From Tsukamurella sp040611135 (lineage in GTDB: Bacteria > Actinomycetota > Actinomycetes > Mycobacteriales > Mycobacteriaceae), in assembly GCF_040611135.1 (NCBI RefSeq), contig NZ_JBEXNL010000005.1, positions 186,001-250,000 on the forward strand: a stretch of DNA of 64,000 bases, read 5' to 3'. Every line of letters begins with the position of its first letter. Position 1 is the stretch's first letter. A program made the translations under genes and the position numbers. Under the pieces are notes generated by a model. It saw only the letters and a list, made by a program, of their open reading frames with translations, did no database searches and had not been told where the DNA came from. This document shows, piece by piece, positions 57,301-64,000 of this stretch.

Positions 57301-57914
57301 CGTGGGGCGGGTACGCCTACGGTCGCGGGCTCGACGGTGCGCCGGCGGCGGACGACATGCGGGCGGCGTACCGTCGGATCGCGGTGGCGGCCAAGAACAT
57401 CGACACCCGCGAGCACGACATCGCCGATTCCGACGACTACTTCCAGTACCACGGCGGCATGGTCGCGACGGTCCGCCACCTCACCGGATCCGACCCGGAG
57501 GCCTATGTCGGCGACTCGACGCGGCCGGACTCGGTGCGGACCCGCACGCTCAGCGAGGAGACCAACCGCGTCTTCCGCGCCCGCGTCGTGAACCCTCGGT
57601 GGATGGCCGCGATGCGCCGGCACGGCTACAAAGGCGCCTTCGAGATGGCGGCGACGGTGGACTACCTGTTCGGTTTCGACGCCACCGCCGGCGTCATGGC
57701 CGACTGGATGTACGAGAAGCTCACCGAGAACTACGTCCTCGATCCGGAGAACCGGAAGTTCATGGAGGAGTCCAATCCGTGGGCGCTGCACGGCATCGCC
57801 GAGCGCCTCCTCGAGGCCTCCCAGCGCGAGCTGTGGAAGTCGCCGGACCCGCAGCTCCTCGCCGAGCTGCAGCAGGTCTACCTGGAGACCGAGGGCGATC
57901 TCGAGGACCGCTGA
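54345..57914 (+). CDS. cobN: Cobaltochelatase large subunit CobN
   Basis: 1189-residue subunit of the ATP-dependent aerobic cobaltochelatase, inserting Co(II) into hydrogenobyrinate a,c-diamide with CobS and CobT or Mg-chelatase-like partners, which are not in this window. Landmarks are VRILGGRRYWESGLDAL, the conserved core AVIHLGKHGNLEWLPGKT with SASCGTDAALGDLP and YPFLVNDPGEGTQAKRR, and PTGRNFYSVDPKAVPSRLAW. The C-terminus is ETEGDLEDR. Its own promoter appears leaderless. A long hairpin follows the stop. Confidence 0.97.
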   Translation: MILLLSTSDTDLLSAKASGADYRWANPARISVDLDLPGLLDGADVVVVRILGGRRYWESGLDALAASGKPVVVVSGEQSPDADLMEASTVAAGVATQAHAYLAEGGPENLAQLYHFLSDTILLAGEGFAPPVTAPQWGIVPRPPVPAGPRVGVLYYRAQHLAGNTAYIDALAAAIESRGGTAVPIFCASLRAADDALFTELATLDALVVTVLAAGGVNAAGAAAGGDDESWDVGRLAALDIPILQALALTTSREQWESSDDGLSPLDVATQVAIPEFDGRIITVPFSFKEIGDDGLPSYVPDDERAGRVAGLALRHARLRSIPNGEKRIALMLSAYPTKHARIGNAVGLDTPQSALELIRRLADAGYDIGSPSDIPGLEADDSDAFIHAVIARGGQDPDWLSDEQLDGSEVTVDPKTYRAWFATLPQELRDAVTEHWGAAPGGLFTTGSGDIAIAALRFGNLTVMVQPPRGFGENPVAIYHDPDLPPSHHYLASYRWLADREHGFGADAVIHLGKHGNLEWLPGKTLGMSASCGTDAALGDLPLIYPFLVNDPGEGTQAKRRAHAVLVDHLIPPMARAESYGDIARLEQHLDEYANVASLDPAKLPMIRQQIWTLLQAAKLDHDLGLTDQPEDDSFDDMILHVDGWLCEIKDVQIRDGLHILGAAPSGEVETDLVLAMLRAKQMWAGAVHTPGLREALGLEEDGTASKAKTDEFEARARELVVAAAAADWAPSAMATLTDDPAVAKILDFAATEIVPRLRRTGDEIENVLRALNGGFVPAGPSGSPLRGLINVLPTGRNFYSVDPKAVPSRLAWATGQELASSLVERYHSEHGEYPTSVGLSVWGTSAMRTAGDDIAEVLALLGVTPVWDEQSRRVSGLEVIGLEELGRPRIDVTVRISGFFRDAFPHVVAMLDDAVQLVAALGESDEENFVAAHTRAALAEHGDARRATTRVFGSKPGTYGAGLLQLIDSKNWRSDADLAEVYTAWGGYAYGRGLDGAPAADDMRAAYRRIAVAAKNIDTREHDIADSDDYFQYHGGMVATVRHLTGSDPEAYVGDSTRPDSVRTRTLSEETNRVFRARVVNPRWMAAMRRHGYKGAFEMAATVDYLFGFDATAGVMADWMYEKLTENYVLDPENRKFMEESNPWALHGIAERLLEASQRELWKSPDPQLLAELQQVYLETEGDLEDR

Positions 57915-57917
57915 CCC

Positions 57918-57984
57918 CCGAATTGAACGCTGTTACGGAGAGCGCGACCTGCGGATTTCCTCTCCGTAACAGCGTTCAATTCGG
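57918..57984. terminator. Long perfect hairpin after cobN
   Basis: Two perfectly complementary 24-base arms (57918-57941 and 57961-57984) around a 19-base loop, starting four bases after the cobN stop. The arms begin CCGAATTGAACG and are much more AT-rich than the surroundings. The length is well beyond a normal terminator, and there is no T-run. It may be a bidirectional terminator or a mobile palindromic element; see findings. Confidence 0.75.
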
Positions 57985-58027
57985 AGGGGGCCGGGAACCT
58001 TACGCCCGGTTCGCCCGTTGTACCGGT

Positions 58028-58555
58028 ATGAAGCTCTTCGCGTTCCTGACCTACATCGTCGTGGAGATCGCGGCGTTCGCCGGCCTGGTGGCCTGGCTGA
58101 CTTTCGGCTGGGCCCTGCTGGTGATGATCGCCGCCACCGCCATCGGCGTGCTCATGCTGCGGCGCACCGCCGCGGGTGTGCTGCGTGACCTGGGGGAGGC
58201 GCTCGACGGTCAGCGGTCCGCCGGGCCCGCACTCATGGACACCGCGATCCTCGCGGCGGCCGTCTTCCTCCTCGCCGTGCCCGGCGTTGTCAGCACGGCG
58301 CTCGGCCTGCTGCTGTTGGTCAAGCCGGTCCGCGCCGTGGTCCGCCCCGCGGTCGCCTACGTCGGCGCCAAGCGGGTCGCCTCGTTCGTCGAGGAGTCCG
58401 GCCTGGTCACCGTGCTCTCGGGGCGGCCCCGCGGGTACGGCACCGTCGTCGACGGTGCAGTGGTCACCGACCAGCGCACCCCGGCCGAGCCCGTGGTCGA
58501 CGTCGGTGGCCCGGGGCCGCGCCCGGGGTACCGCGAGTTGCCGCCCGCCCCGTAG
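58028..58555 (+). CDS. fxsA: FxsA-family membrane protein
   Basis: 175-residue FxsA/YtzA-type membrane protein. Four hydrophobic segments (FAFLTYIVVEIAAFAGLVAWL, ALLVMIAATAIGVLML, TAILAAAVFLLAVPGVVSTAL, GLLLLVKPVRAVV) and the central LMDTAILAA and PGVVSTALGLLLL motifs define the family. E. coli FxsA affects exclusion of phage T7; its normal function is unknown. The C-terminal tail is Pro/Gly-rich and cytoplasmic. From memory Rv2053c is the mycobacterial counterpart, close to ppm1 as here. Confidence 0.9.
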   Translation: MKLFAFLTYIVVEIAAFAGLVAWLTFGWALLVMIAATAIGVLMLRRTAAGVLRDLGEALDGQRSAGPALMDTAILAAAVFLLAVPGVVSTALGLLLLVKPVRAVVRPAVAYVGAKRVASFVEESGLVTVLSGRPRGYGTVVDGAVVTDQRTPAEPVVDVGGPGPRPGYRELPPAP

Positions 58556-58757
58556 TCGGCAGACCGGTCGTCGATCACTGGTGTGTGCGCACCGTCTGAC
58601 CGGAACAGCCCGGGTACGGGCCATGCGCGCGACGCATTGCCCACCGGTGAAATATGCCTCTGAACAGGGACGATAGTGCCATGCACCGGGCGGATGGCTT
58701 TCCGATCAACACCCCACGGGTGTCTGCGGCGCGACCAGATTGGCAGACTGGTCCTCC
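58556..58757. other. Intergenic stretch before the amidohydrolase gene
   Basis: No convincing coding frame. It contains one short inverted repeat, ACACCC-CAC-GGGTGT (58709-58723), three dozen bases before the amidohydrolase start, which could be an operator or leader hairpin. Two copies of the dispersed GCACCGTC octamer lie in or just before it. Confidence 0.4.
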
Positions 58758-60320
58758 GTGACCACCGAACTGCTCCTCGGCGGGCGGATCTACACGCCCA
58801 CGTCCACCTCGGCCACCGCGATCGCCGTCGAGAACGGGGTGATCGCCTGGATCGGCGAGGACCGCGCCGCGCGCGCCCTGCACCCGGAAGCGCAGGTCAC
58901 CGAACTCGACGGTGCCTTCGTCGCGCCCGCCTTCGTGGACACCCACGTGCACCTCACCGCGACGGGCCTCGCGCTCACCGGCCCCGACCTCACCGGCGGA
59001 CTCGACGCCGTCCGCACCACACTCAGCGCCACCCCCGGCGACACCGTGATCGCCCGCGGGTGGGACGACACCGCCTGGGATCGCCCGCTGCAGCGCACCG
59101 ACCTCGACGAGCACCGCGCGATCTACGCCGCCCGGATCGATGAGCACTCCGCGCAGGCCAGCACCGCACTGCGCGCCCTCGTTCCCGGGCTGGAGGGCCT
59201 CGCCGGCTTCTCGCCCGACGGTCCGCTCACCGCGGCCGCCCACCACGCCGTCCGCGCGGCCGCCATCGCGGCGCTCACCGACGCGCAGATCACCGCGGCG
59301 CAGACGACGGCCCTCGACGCCGCGGCCGCCGCGGGCATCGCCGCGGTCCACGAGTGCGGCGGCCCCGAGATCGCCGGCGAGCGCGACTTCGCGCTGCTCC
59401 GCGAACGGACGCACGGAGTCCTCGTCCGCCGCTACTGGGGCGAGGCCGCCCGCGATGCCGACCACGCCCGCGAGATCCTCGAACGTACCGGCGCCGACGG
59501 CCTCGCCGGCGACCTGTTCGTCGACGGCTCGCTCGGCAGCCGCACGGCACTGCTGCACCGGCCCTACGCGGACGCACCGTCGACGGGCGTGGCGTACCTC
59601 GACCAGGAGACCGTGACCGCGCACGTCCTGGCCTGCACGGAGGCCCGGATCCAGGCAGGCTTCCACGCGATCGGCGACGCCGCCGTCGCGCGGGTGGTCG
59701 CCGCGTTCGAAGCGGCGGTCGACACCTTCGGCGGGCCGCGGGTCGCCTCCTGCGGGCACCGTGTCGAACACGCCGAGATGGTCTCGGCCCGCGAGGCGCG
59801 CAAGCTCGGTGACTGGGGCGTGAACGCCTCGATGCAGCCGCAGTTCGATGCGTTCTGGGGCGGCGCGGACGGCATGTACGCCCGCCGCCTCGGCGCCGAG
59901 CGCGCCGCGACGCTCAACGATTTCGCGCTGCTCGCCAGGAACGCGGTGCCAATCGCGTTCTCGTCGGATTCGCCCGTCACCCCGCTCGACCCGTGGGCCA
60001 CCCTGCGGGCCGCGACGCAGCACCACACCGCGGGCAGCGCCGTGAGCCCCCGTGCCGCCTTCGCCGCCGCCACCCGCGGGGCGTGGCGGGCCGGGGGAGT
60101 ACGCGACGGCGTGGCCGGCACCCTGGTCCCCGGCGCGCCCGCGACCTTCGCCGTCTGGGACGCGGACGAGCTGGTGGTGCGGGCACCGTCGGACGCCGTG
60201 CAGCGCTGGTCCACCGACCCCCGCGCGGGCGTCGCGCCGCTGCCCGACCTCGCCCCGGGGGCTCGCCCGCCGCGGTGCCTGCGCACCGTGGTCGACGGCC
60301 GGACGGTGTTCGCGGCGTGA
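58758..60320 (+). CDS. Amidohydrolase family protein (YtcJ-like)
   Basis: 520-residue metal-dependent hydrolase of the YtcJ/NfdA branch. AFVDTHVHLTATGLAL holds the HxH metal motif, then LRHEC-like VHECGGPEI, the segment LFVDGSLGSRTALLH, FHAIGDAAVARV, HRVEHAEMV and the late Asp in IAFSSDSPVTPLDPW. The C-terminal composite beta-sandwich ends TVVDGRTVFAA. It could act on an amide or formamide; the substrate is unknown. GTG at 58758 is chosen; a TTG at 58740 in frame is possible. It overlaps lnt by four bases. Confidence 0.88.
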   Translation: MTTELLLGGRIYTPTSTSATAIAVENGVIAWIGEDRAARALHPEAQVTELDGAFVAPAFVDTHVHLTATGLALTGPDLTGGLDAVRTTLSATPGDTVIARGWDDTAWDRPLQRTDLDEHRAIYAARIDEHSAQASTALRALVPGLEGLAGFSPDGPLTAAAHHAVRAAAIAALTDAQITAAQTTALDAAAAAGIAAVHECGGPEIAGERDFALLRERTHGVLVRRYWGEAARDADHAREILERTGADGLAGDLFVDGSLGSRTALLHRPYADAPSTGVAYLDQETVTAHVLACTEARIQAGFHAIGDAAVARVVAAFEAAVDTFGGPRVASCGHRVEHAEMVSAREARKLGDWGVNASMQPQFDAFWGGADGMYARRLGAERAATLNDFALLARNAVPIAFSSDSPVTPLDPWATLRAATQHHTAGSAVSPRAAFAAATRGAWRAGGVRDGVAGTLVPGAPATFAVWDADELVVRAPSDAVQRWSTDPRAGVAPLPDLAPGARPPRCLRTVVDGRTVFAA

Positions 60321-61852
60321 AACCACTGCTCCGCGCGGTCGCGAGCGTCCTCGCCGGCGTCGCGGTGTACTTCGCCTTCCCGCCCGCGGGGCTGTGGTGG
60401 CTCGCGCCGCTCGGCGTCGCCGCGCTGGTCGCGGTGCTCGCCACCCGCGAGCGACCGACGCTGAGCGGCGGCTTCCTCTACGGCTTCCTCACGGGCGTCG
60501 GCCTGTTCATCCCCCTGCTCAAGTGGATCGACTCCATGGTCGGCGCCGTCCCGTGGATCGGGCTCGGCATCACCTGCGCCCTCTACTACGGCGCGTTCGG
60601 CCTCATCGCCACCCGGGTGTCGCGCGTCCCGGGCGGCCCCGTGTGGGTGGCCGCCGCGTTCACCGTCACCGAGTGGGCCCGCGCGTCCTTCCCGTTCGGG
60701 GGCTTCCCGTGGGGGCGGCTCGCGTTCAGCCAGGCCGACGGTCCGCTGCTCGCCCTCGCCCGGTACGTCGGGGCGCCGGGCCTGAGCTTCGCGGTCGCCC
60801 TGGTCGGCGCGTCCCTCGCCGCAGCGGGAATCGCCCTGGCGCGCAGGGCGGACCGTCGGACGTTCCTGCTGCCCGTGGCGGCAGTGGCCCTGACCGGCAT
60901 CGCGACGGCGGCGGCCTGGCCGTTCGTGGGCGCACCGTCGGACGGGCGGACCGTGACCATCGCGGCGATCCAGGGGAACGTCCCCGAACAGCGCTGGGAC
61001 GTCGCGACCCAGCGCGAGGCCGTGCTGACCAACCACCTGACCGAGACCCACCGCCTCGCGACCGAGGTGCGGGAGGGCCGACAGAAACAGCCGGACGTGG
61101 TGATCTGGCCGGAGAACAGCTCCGATGTCTCGCCCGAGCGCGATCCCGAGGTCGCGGCCCGGCTGGCCGCGGCCGCAGCCGACGTCCGCGCCCCGATCCT
61201 GGTCGGGACCGTCCACTACGACGGGACCGGCAAGTACTACAACAGCATGATCCTGATCGGCCCGAACGGCGCCCTCGAGCGGCACGACAAGGCGATCCTG
61301 CAGCCCTTCGGGGAGACCATGCCGATGCGCGGCTTCTTCCGCATGTTCAGCGACTACGTGGATCTGGCGAACGACTTCACGCCCGGCACCGGCACCGGTG
61401 TGGTGCACCCGAACGGGATTCCGCTCGGGGTCGCGACCTGCTACGAGGTCGCCTTCGACCGAGCGCTGCGCGGATCGGTACTGGACGGCGCGCAGGTGCT
61501 GACGGTGCCCACGAACAACGCCACCTTCGGCCGCACCGGCATGACCTACCAGCAGCTCGGCATGTCGCGGGTGCGCGCCGTCGAGCTCGACCGCGACGTG
61601 GTGGTCGCCGCCACCACCGGAGTCAGCGCCCTGGTCCGCCCCGACGGCGAGGTGGCCCGGCAGACGAGCATCTGGACGAACGACCACCTCGTCGAGTCGA
61701 TCCGGCTGCGCGGCGGCCGCACGCCCGCGGCTCGGCTGGGGGATTGGGGCGAGGTCGCGCTGCTCCTGGCCACCCTGTGCGGTATCGCGATCGCGATAAG
61801 GCACGATGGACTGCGATACACGCCCCTGAATCGGACCGAGGAACCTGCATGA
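60317..61852 (+). CDS. lnt: Apolipoprotein N-acyltransferase Lnt
   Basis: 511-residue membrane enzyme adding the third acyl chain to the N-terminal cysteine of lipoproteins. Several N-terminal membrane helices (residues about 1-210) precede a nitrilase-type domain with the catalytic triad Glu266 (IWPENSS), Lys325 (DKAILQPFGE) and Cys375 (ATCYEVAF). In M. tuberculosis the Lnt and Ppm1 parts are fused; here they are separate genes with an ATGA overlap. Several lipoproteins in this window (6704, 9150, 9668, 63460) would be clients. Confidence 0.96.
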   Translation: MKPLLRAVASVLAGVAVYFAFPPAGLWWLAPLGVAALVAVLATRERPTLSGGFLYGFLTGVGLFIPLLKWIDSMVGAVPWIGLGITCALYYGAFGLIATRVSRVPGGPVWVAAAFTVTEWARASFPFGGFPWGRLAFSQADGPLLALARYVGAPGLSFAVALVGASLAAAGIALARRADRRTFLLPVAAVALTGIATAAAWPFVGAPSDGRTVTIAAIQGNVPEQRWDVATQREAVLTNHLTETHRLATEVREGRQKQPDVVIWPENSSDVSPERDPEVAARLAAAAADVRAPILVGTVHYDGTGKYYNSMILIGPNGALERHDKAILQPFGETMPMRGFFRMFSDYVDLANDFTPGTGTGVVHPNGIPLGVATCYEVAFDRALRGSVLDGAQVLTVPTNNATFGRTGMTYQQLGMSRVRAVELDRDVVVAATTGVSALVRPDGEVARQTSIWTNDHLVESIRLRGGRTPAARLGDWGEVALLLATLCGIAIAIRHDGLRYTPLNRTEEPA

Positions 61853-62607
61853 GCGAGCCGTCAGCGCCGTCGTCGAAGACGCTGGTGATCATCCCCACGT
61901 ACAACGAGCTGGAGAATCTGCCGCTCATCGTGGGCCGGCTGCACAAGGCGCAGCCCGAGGTCGACGTGCTCGTGGTCGACGACAACAGCCCCGACGGGAC
62001 CGGCGACCTCGCCGACACGCTGGCCGCCGAGGACCCGCGGATCCACGTCCTGCACCGTGCCGAGAAGAACGGCCTCGGCGGCGCGTACATCGCCGGATTC
62101 CGGTGGGCGCTGGAGCGCGACTACCGCGTGATCGTCGAGATGGACGCCGACGGCTCACACGCCCCCGAGCAGCTGGAGCGGCACCTCGCCGCGATCGACG
62201 CGGGGGCCGACCTGGTGATCGGCTCGCGGTACGTGCGCGGCGGCAGGACCGTGAACTGGCCGCTGTCGCGCCAGCTGATATCGCGCGGCGGCAACGTCTA
62301 CAGCCAGGTGATCCTCGGCACGCGCATCCGGGACATCACGGGCGGCTACAAGGCCTTCCGCCGCGAGACGCTGGAGGGCCTCGGCCTGGACCAGGTCGAG
62401 TCGTTGGGGTACGGCTTCCAGATCGACCTGACCTGGCGCGCCGTGCAGGCGGGCTTCACCGTGGTCGAGGTGCCCATCACCTTCACCGAGCGCGTCATCG
62501 GCGACTCGAAGATGAGCGGCTCCATCGTCAAGGAGGCCGCGACCCTGGTGCCGAAGTGGGGCTACCGGGCGCGCAAGCGCAAGATCGCGCGTCTGCTCGG
62601 CAAGTAG
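61849..62607 (+). CDS. ppm1: Polyprenol-phosphate mannose synthase Ppm1
   Basis: 252-residue GT2 glycosyltransferase making polyprenyl-phosphate mannose from GDP-mannose, the donor for lipoarabinomannan precursors and protein mannosylation. Motifs: VIIPTYNELENLPLI, DVLVVDDNSPDGTGDLA, EKNGLGGAYIAGFRWAL, the DxD-type MDADGSHAPEQL, and GSRYVRGGRTVNWPLSR. It ends with a basic tail (ARKRKIARLLGK) and has no membrane helix, so it works with the membrane-bound Lnt partner. ATGA overlap with lnt. Confidence 0.97.
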   Translation: MSEPSAPSSKTLVIIPTYNELENLPLIVGRLHKAQPEVDVLVVDDNSPDGTGDLADTLAAEDPRIHVLHRAEKNGLGGAYIAGFRWALERDYRVIVEMDADGSHAPEQLERHLAAIDAGADLVIGSRYVRGGRTVNWPLSRQLISRGGNVYSQVILGTRIRDITGGYKAFRRETLEGLGLDQVESLGYGFQIDLTWRAVQAGFTVVEVPITFTERVIGDSKMSGSIVKEAATLVPKWGYRARKRKIARLLGK

Positions 62608-62636
62608 GTCTCCCGCCCGCACGGGACAGCGACGAC

Positions 62637-62666
62637 GAAGGGCCCCGGATCACTCCGGGGCCCTTC
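62637..62666. terminator. Bidirectional terminator between ppm1 and rbpA
   Basis: GAAGGGCCCCGGA-TCAC-TCCGGGGCCCTTC, 13-base perfect arms and a four-base loop, flanked by further complementary CGACGAC/GTCGTCG sequence. It lies between two convergent genes. Confidence 0.8.
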
Positions 62667-62691
62667 GCTTCGTCGTCGACGATCCCTGCGG

Positions 62692-63027
62692 CTACTTGCC
62701 GCGACGCGCCTTGAGCAGGTCCAGCCGCTCCTTGAGCAGCTCCTCCAGCTCACCCTCGGACCGCCGCTCCAGCAGCATGTCCCAGTGGGTGCGCGGCGGC
62801 TTCGCCTTCTTCTCCTCCGGCGCCACACCATCGATCAGGGTGCCCTCGAGGCCGTTCTTGCACAGCCAGGTACCGGGGAGCTCCGCATCGTCCGCGAACG
62901 GGACATCGAACTCCTCACCGTTATCGGTGCGGTACCGCGCGATGCGGCGCGGAGCGAGGTCGTGGTCCCGATCCGTCTCATAGCTCACCGCACCCAGGCG
63001 GCTGCCCCGTAGAACTCGATCTGCCAT
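62692..63027 (-). CDS. rbpA: RNA polymerase-binding protein RbpA
   Basis: 111-residue actinobacterial transcription factor that binds RNA polymerase and the principal sigma factor and stabilises open complexes. The N-terminal tail and core (MADRVLRGSRLGAVSYETD, RYRTDNGEEFDVPFADDAELP) are followed by WLCKNGLEGTLIDG, the basic linker and the sigma-interacting domain RTHWDMLLERRSEGELEELL. Only one cysteine remains of the zinc site found in some homologues (TWLCKNG). Convergent with ppm1, as in mycobacteria. Confidence 0.97.
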   Translation of the reverse strand: MADRVLRGSRLGAVSYETDRDHDLAPRRIARYRTDNGEEFDVPFADDAELPGTWLCKNGLEGTLIDGVAPEEKKAKPPRTHWDMLLERRSEGELEELLKERLDLLKARRGK

Positions 63028-63084
63028 GCTTCTCCCAACATCTGGCCTACGCCGAACATTCCCAGCCTACCGGAGTGAAGTCCT

Positions 63085-63420
63085 ATGAGCACCTCCCGCC
63101 GCCGCAGGTCCGCGGCCTGCGCCTGGTGCGGCCGCGAGGTCGTCTCCGAGGGACCGGGCCGGACGCGCAAGTACTGCCGCCGGTCGTGCCGGCAGCGCGC
63201 CTACGAGGCGCGCCAGGCGCTCGCCGGTACGGCTCTGCCCGAGGATTCCGTGGTGCTCACCGCGGACGAGGCGCAGGCGCAGGGGGAGCGTATGTTCGAG
63301 GTGAGATGCGCGGCGGAGGACGTGCGGACCGCGATAGCCGAGGGCGCCCCGGTGGGCGAACTGGCCGAGCTCGCGGACCGTCTGGTGGAAACCGCGCGCG
63401 CCGCGGAACGCCTGCGCTGA
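63085..63420 (+). CDS. Small zinc-finger-like protein
   Basis: 111 residues. An N-terminal CxxC...CxxxC zinc ribbon (ACAWCGREVV, then RKYCRRSCRQRAYEARQAL) is followed by a helical region (VRCAAEDVRTAIAEGAPVGELAELADRL). The finger resembles the TFIIB-like or HNH-less zinc knuckles of small actinobacterial proteins beside rbpA. It may bind nucleic acid; this is inferred from the finger and the basic N-terminus. Divergent from rbpA. Confidence 0.8.
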   Translation: MSTSRRRRSAACAWCGREVVSEGPGRTRKYCRRSCRQRAYEARQALAGTALPEDSVVLTADEAQAQGERMFEVRCAAEDVRTAIAEGAPVGELAELADRLVETARAAERLR

Positions 63421-63459
63421 CGGGCACGTACGACACGCACGACGAACGAGAGGCAGTCG

Positions 63460-64000
63460 ATGACCCCCGCCCGGATCCGGATCGCCGCGGTGATCGCGGC
63501 GGTGCTGCTCGCCGTCGGTGCCTGCTCCACGGACGCTGCCACGCCCGTCGTCTCCGTCCCGCCGGCTCCGCCCGCACCCGGCGCCCTGCCCGCCGACTGG
63601 ACCGAATCCACGGTCCAGGTGCCCGTCGACGCCGGTAACGCGGTCTACGTCGCGCCCCGCTCGCCGGGCCGGCTGCGTGCCGCCCTCATCCTTGCGGGTT
63701 CCGACAAGGCGGGTCAGGTGGCGGCCCGGGAGCTGTCGGTCATGCTCGCCCAGCTCGGCGTCGCGTCCCTCCGGTTCGACGGTGCGCCCTCGGCCGTGCC
63801 GGACTACGCCCAGCAGCTCGACCGCGCGGGCAAGGCCCTGACCGCCCTGGCGGACAAGGCGGGCCTGGCCGACGACCGACTGCTCGCCGTGGGACACGGC
63901 TCAGCGGCGCCCCTGGCGCTCGCGCTGGGATCGGGGAGCACGGGGCGCGGCGCCGTGCCGATCGGCCTCATCGAACCCGTTCTGGGGAGCCTGCCCGCCG
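63460..64000 (+). CDS. Secreted alpha/beta-hydrolase-like lipoprotein, 5' part
   Basis: Open frame to the window end, about 180 residues. A signal peptide ends in the lipobox LLAVGAC, then a Pro-rich linker (SVPPAPPAPGALPADW). An alpha/beta-hydrolase-like domain follows with AALILAGSDKAGQVAARELS, SLRFDGAPSA and the nucleophile elbow LLAVGHGSAAPLALAL (Ser). The C-terminus and the rest of the triad are outside the window. Probable outer-surface esterase or peptidase; the substrate is unknown. Confidence 0.8.
   Translation, partial: MTPARIRIAAVIAAVLLAVGACSTDAATPVVSVPPAPPAPGALPADWTESTVQVPVDAGNAVYVAPRSPGRLRAALILAGSDKAGQVAARELSVMLAQLGVASLRFDGAPSAVPDYAQQLDRAGKALTALADKAGLADDRLLAVGHGSAAPLALALGSGSTGRGAVPIGLIEPVLGSLPA

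Larger units (their letters stand above)
254..63786. repeat. Dispersed octamer GACGGTGC/GCACCGTC
   Basis: About 65 copies counted by eye in both orientations, scattered through genes on both strands. Examples: 254, 269, 1804, 2914, 8319, 13229, 17517, 25485, 40235, 50508, 58440, 60936 and 63778. Many carry the extended form CGACGGTGC or GCACCGTCG. Base composition predicts about five per 64 kb. Confidence 0.7.

Noticed and set aside
1..64000. tRNA, rRNA, CRISPR arrays or insertion sequences
   Set aside because: I saw no cloverleaf-like segments, regularly spaced repeats, or transposase genes with terminal inverted repeats. The 57918 hairpin is the only candidate mobile-like element and is listed separately.

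Overview
The window is about 70% G+C, almost wholly coding, and carries a mycothiol ligase end (mshC), the complete Pup-proteasome system, F420-dependent enzymes, RbpA, a polyprenol-phosphate mannose synthase and an aerobic (cobG type) corrin pathway. This gene set fits a mycolic-acid actinobacterium (order Mycobacteriales). From memory, much of the order follows M. tuberculosis Rv2049c-Rv2130c. The separate lnt and ppm1 genes, the DUF222/HNH protein and the accessory genes make me lean to a Tsukamurella-like genus rather than Mycobacterium; that is inference. No rRNA, tRNA, CRISPR array, insertion sequence or phage module was seen.

Layout. 1-5.5 kb: 3' end of mshC, a small hypothetical, a PAC2 protein divergent from metH (B12-dependent methionine synthase), and a tiny ORF. 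5.5-10.6 kb: a tandem pair of Uma2-like nucleases, a secreted 5'-nucleotidase lipoprotein, a HAD phosphatase, a small lipoprotein and a short GH27 lipoprotein. 10.6-16.2 kb: a membrane alpha/beta hydrolase divergent from hisE-hisG, a lower-GC pair (GAD-like immunity-type protein plus membrane protein), and a thioesterase. 16.2-32.7 kb: the pupylation/proteasome region, trmI-mpa-(FHA-ABC transporter)-dop-(toxin-antitoxin, Ddn-like)-pup-prcB-prcA-pafA-(RCC1/kinase-relic membrane protein)-pafB-pafC, then tatA-tatC-helY. 35.5-40.2 kb: DUF4333 protein, 5'-3' exonuclease, Xaa-Pro peptidase, sugar MFS porter, F420-dependent oxidoreductase. 40.2-58 kb: the corrin genes in three blocks (SDR-cobL-cobM-cobK; fabH-like-cobG-cobH-cobIJ; cobN) with accessory genes between them: NTF2-like protein, MerR regulator with an alpha/beta hydrolase, a catalytically dead isochorismatase homologue, a DUF222/HNH protein, an F420/PPOX protein and DUF1330. 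58-64 kb: fxsA, amidohydrolase, lnt, ppm1, rbpA, a zinc-finger protein and a truncated lipoprotein hydrolase.

Regulation visible in the sequence. At least 18 genes have a TANNNT -10 box ending 5-7 bases before the start codon, so many messages are probably leaderless; I used this to choose several starts. Two identical TGAACC-N4-GGTTCA operators lie between a TetR gene and a fabH-like gene whose transcript appears to run on into cobG, cobH and cobIJ. This suggests that part of B12 synthesis is under a lipid-type TetR switch, and I see no cobalamin riboswitch. Other candidate sites are a MerR-type operator at 44637 and a tandem palindromic operator before the toxin-antitoxin pair.

Most noteworthy oddities: the octamer GACGGTGC/GCACCGTC, seen about 65 times by eye where about 5 are expected from base composition; the kinase-N-lobe/RCC1 membrane protein inside the pupylation locus; the FHA-ABC transporter between mpa and dop with a low-GC membrane domain; an isochorismatase-fold protein lacking its catalytic residues; a GH27 enzyme without its C-terminal domain; and a hairpin with perfect 24-base arms after cobN.
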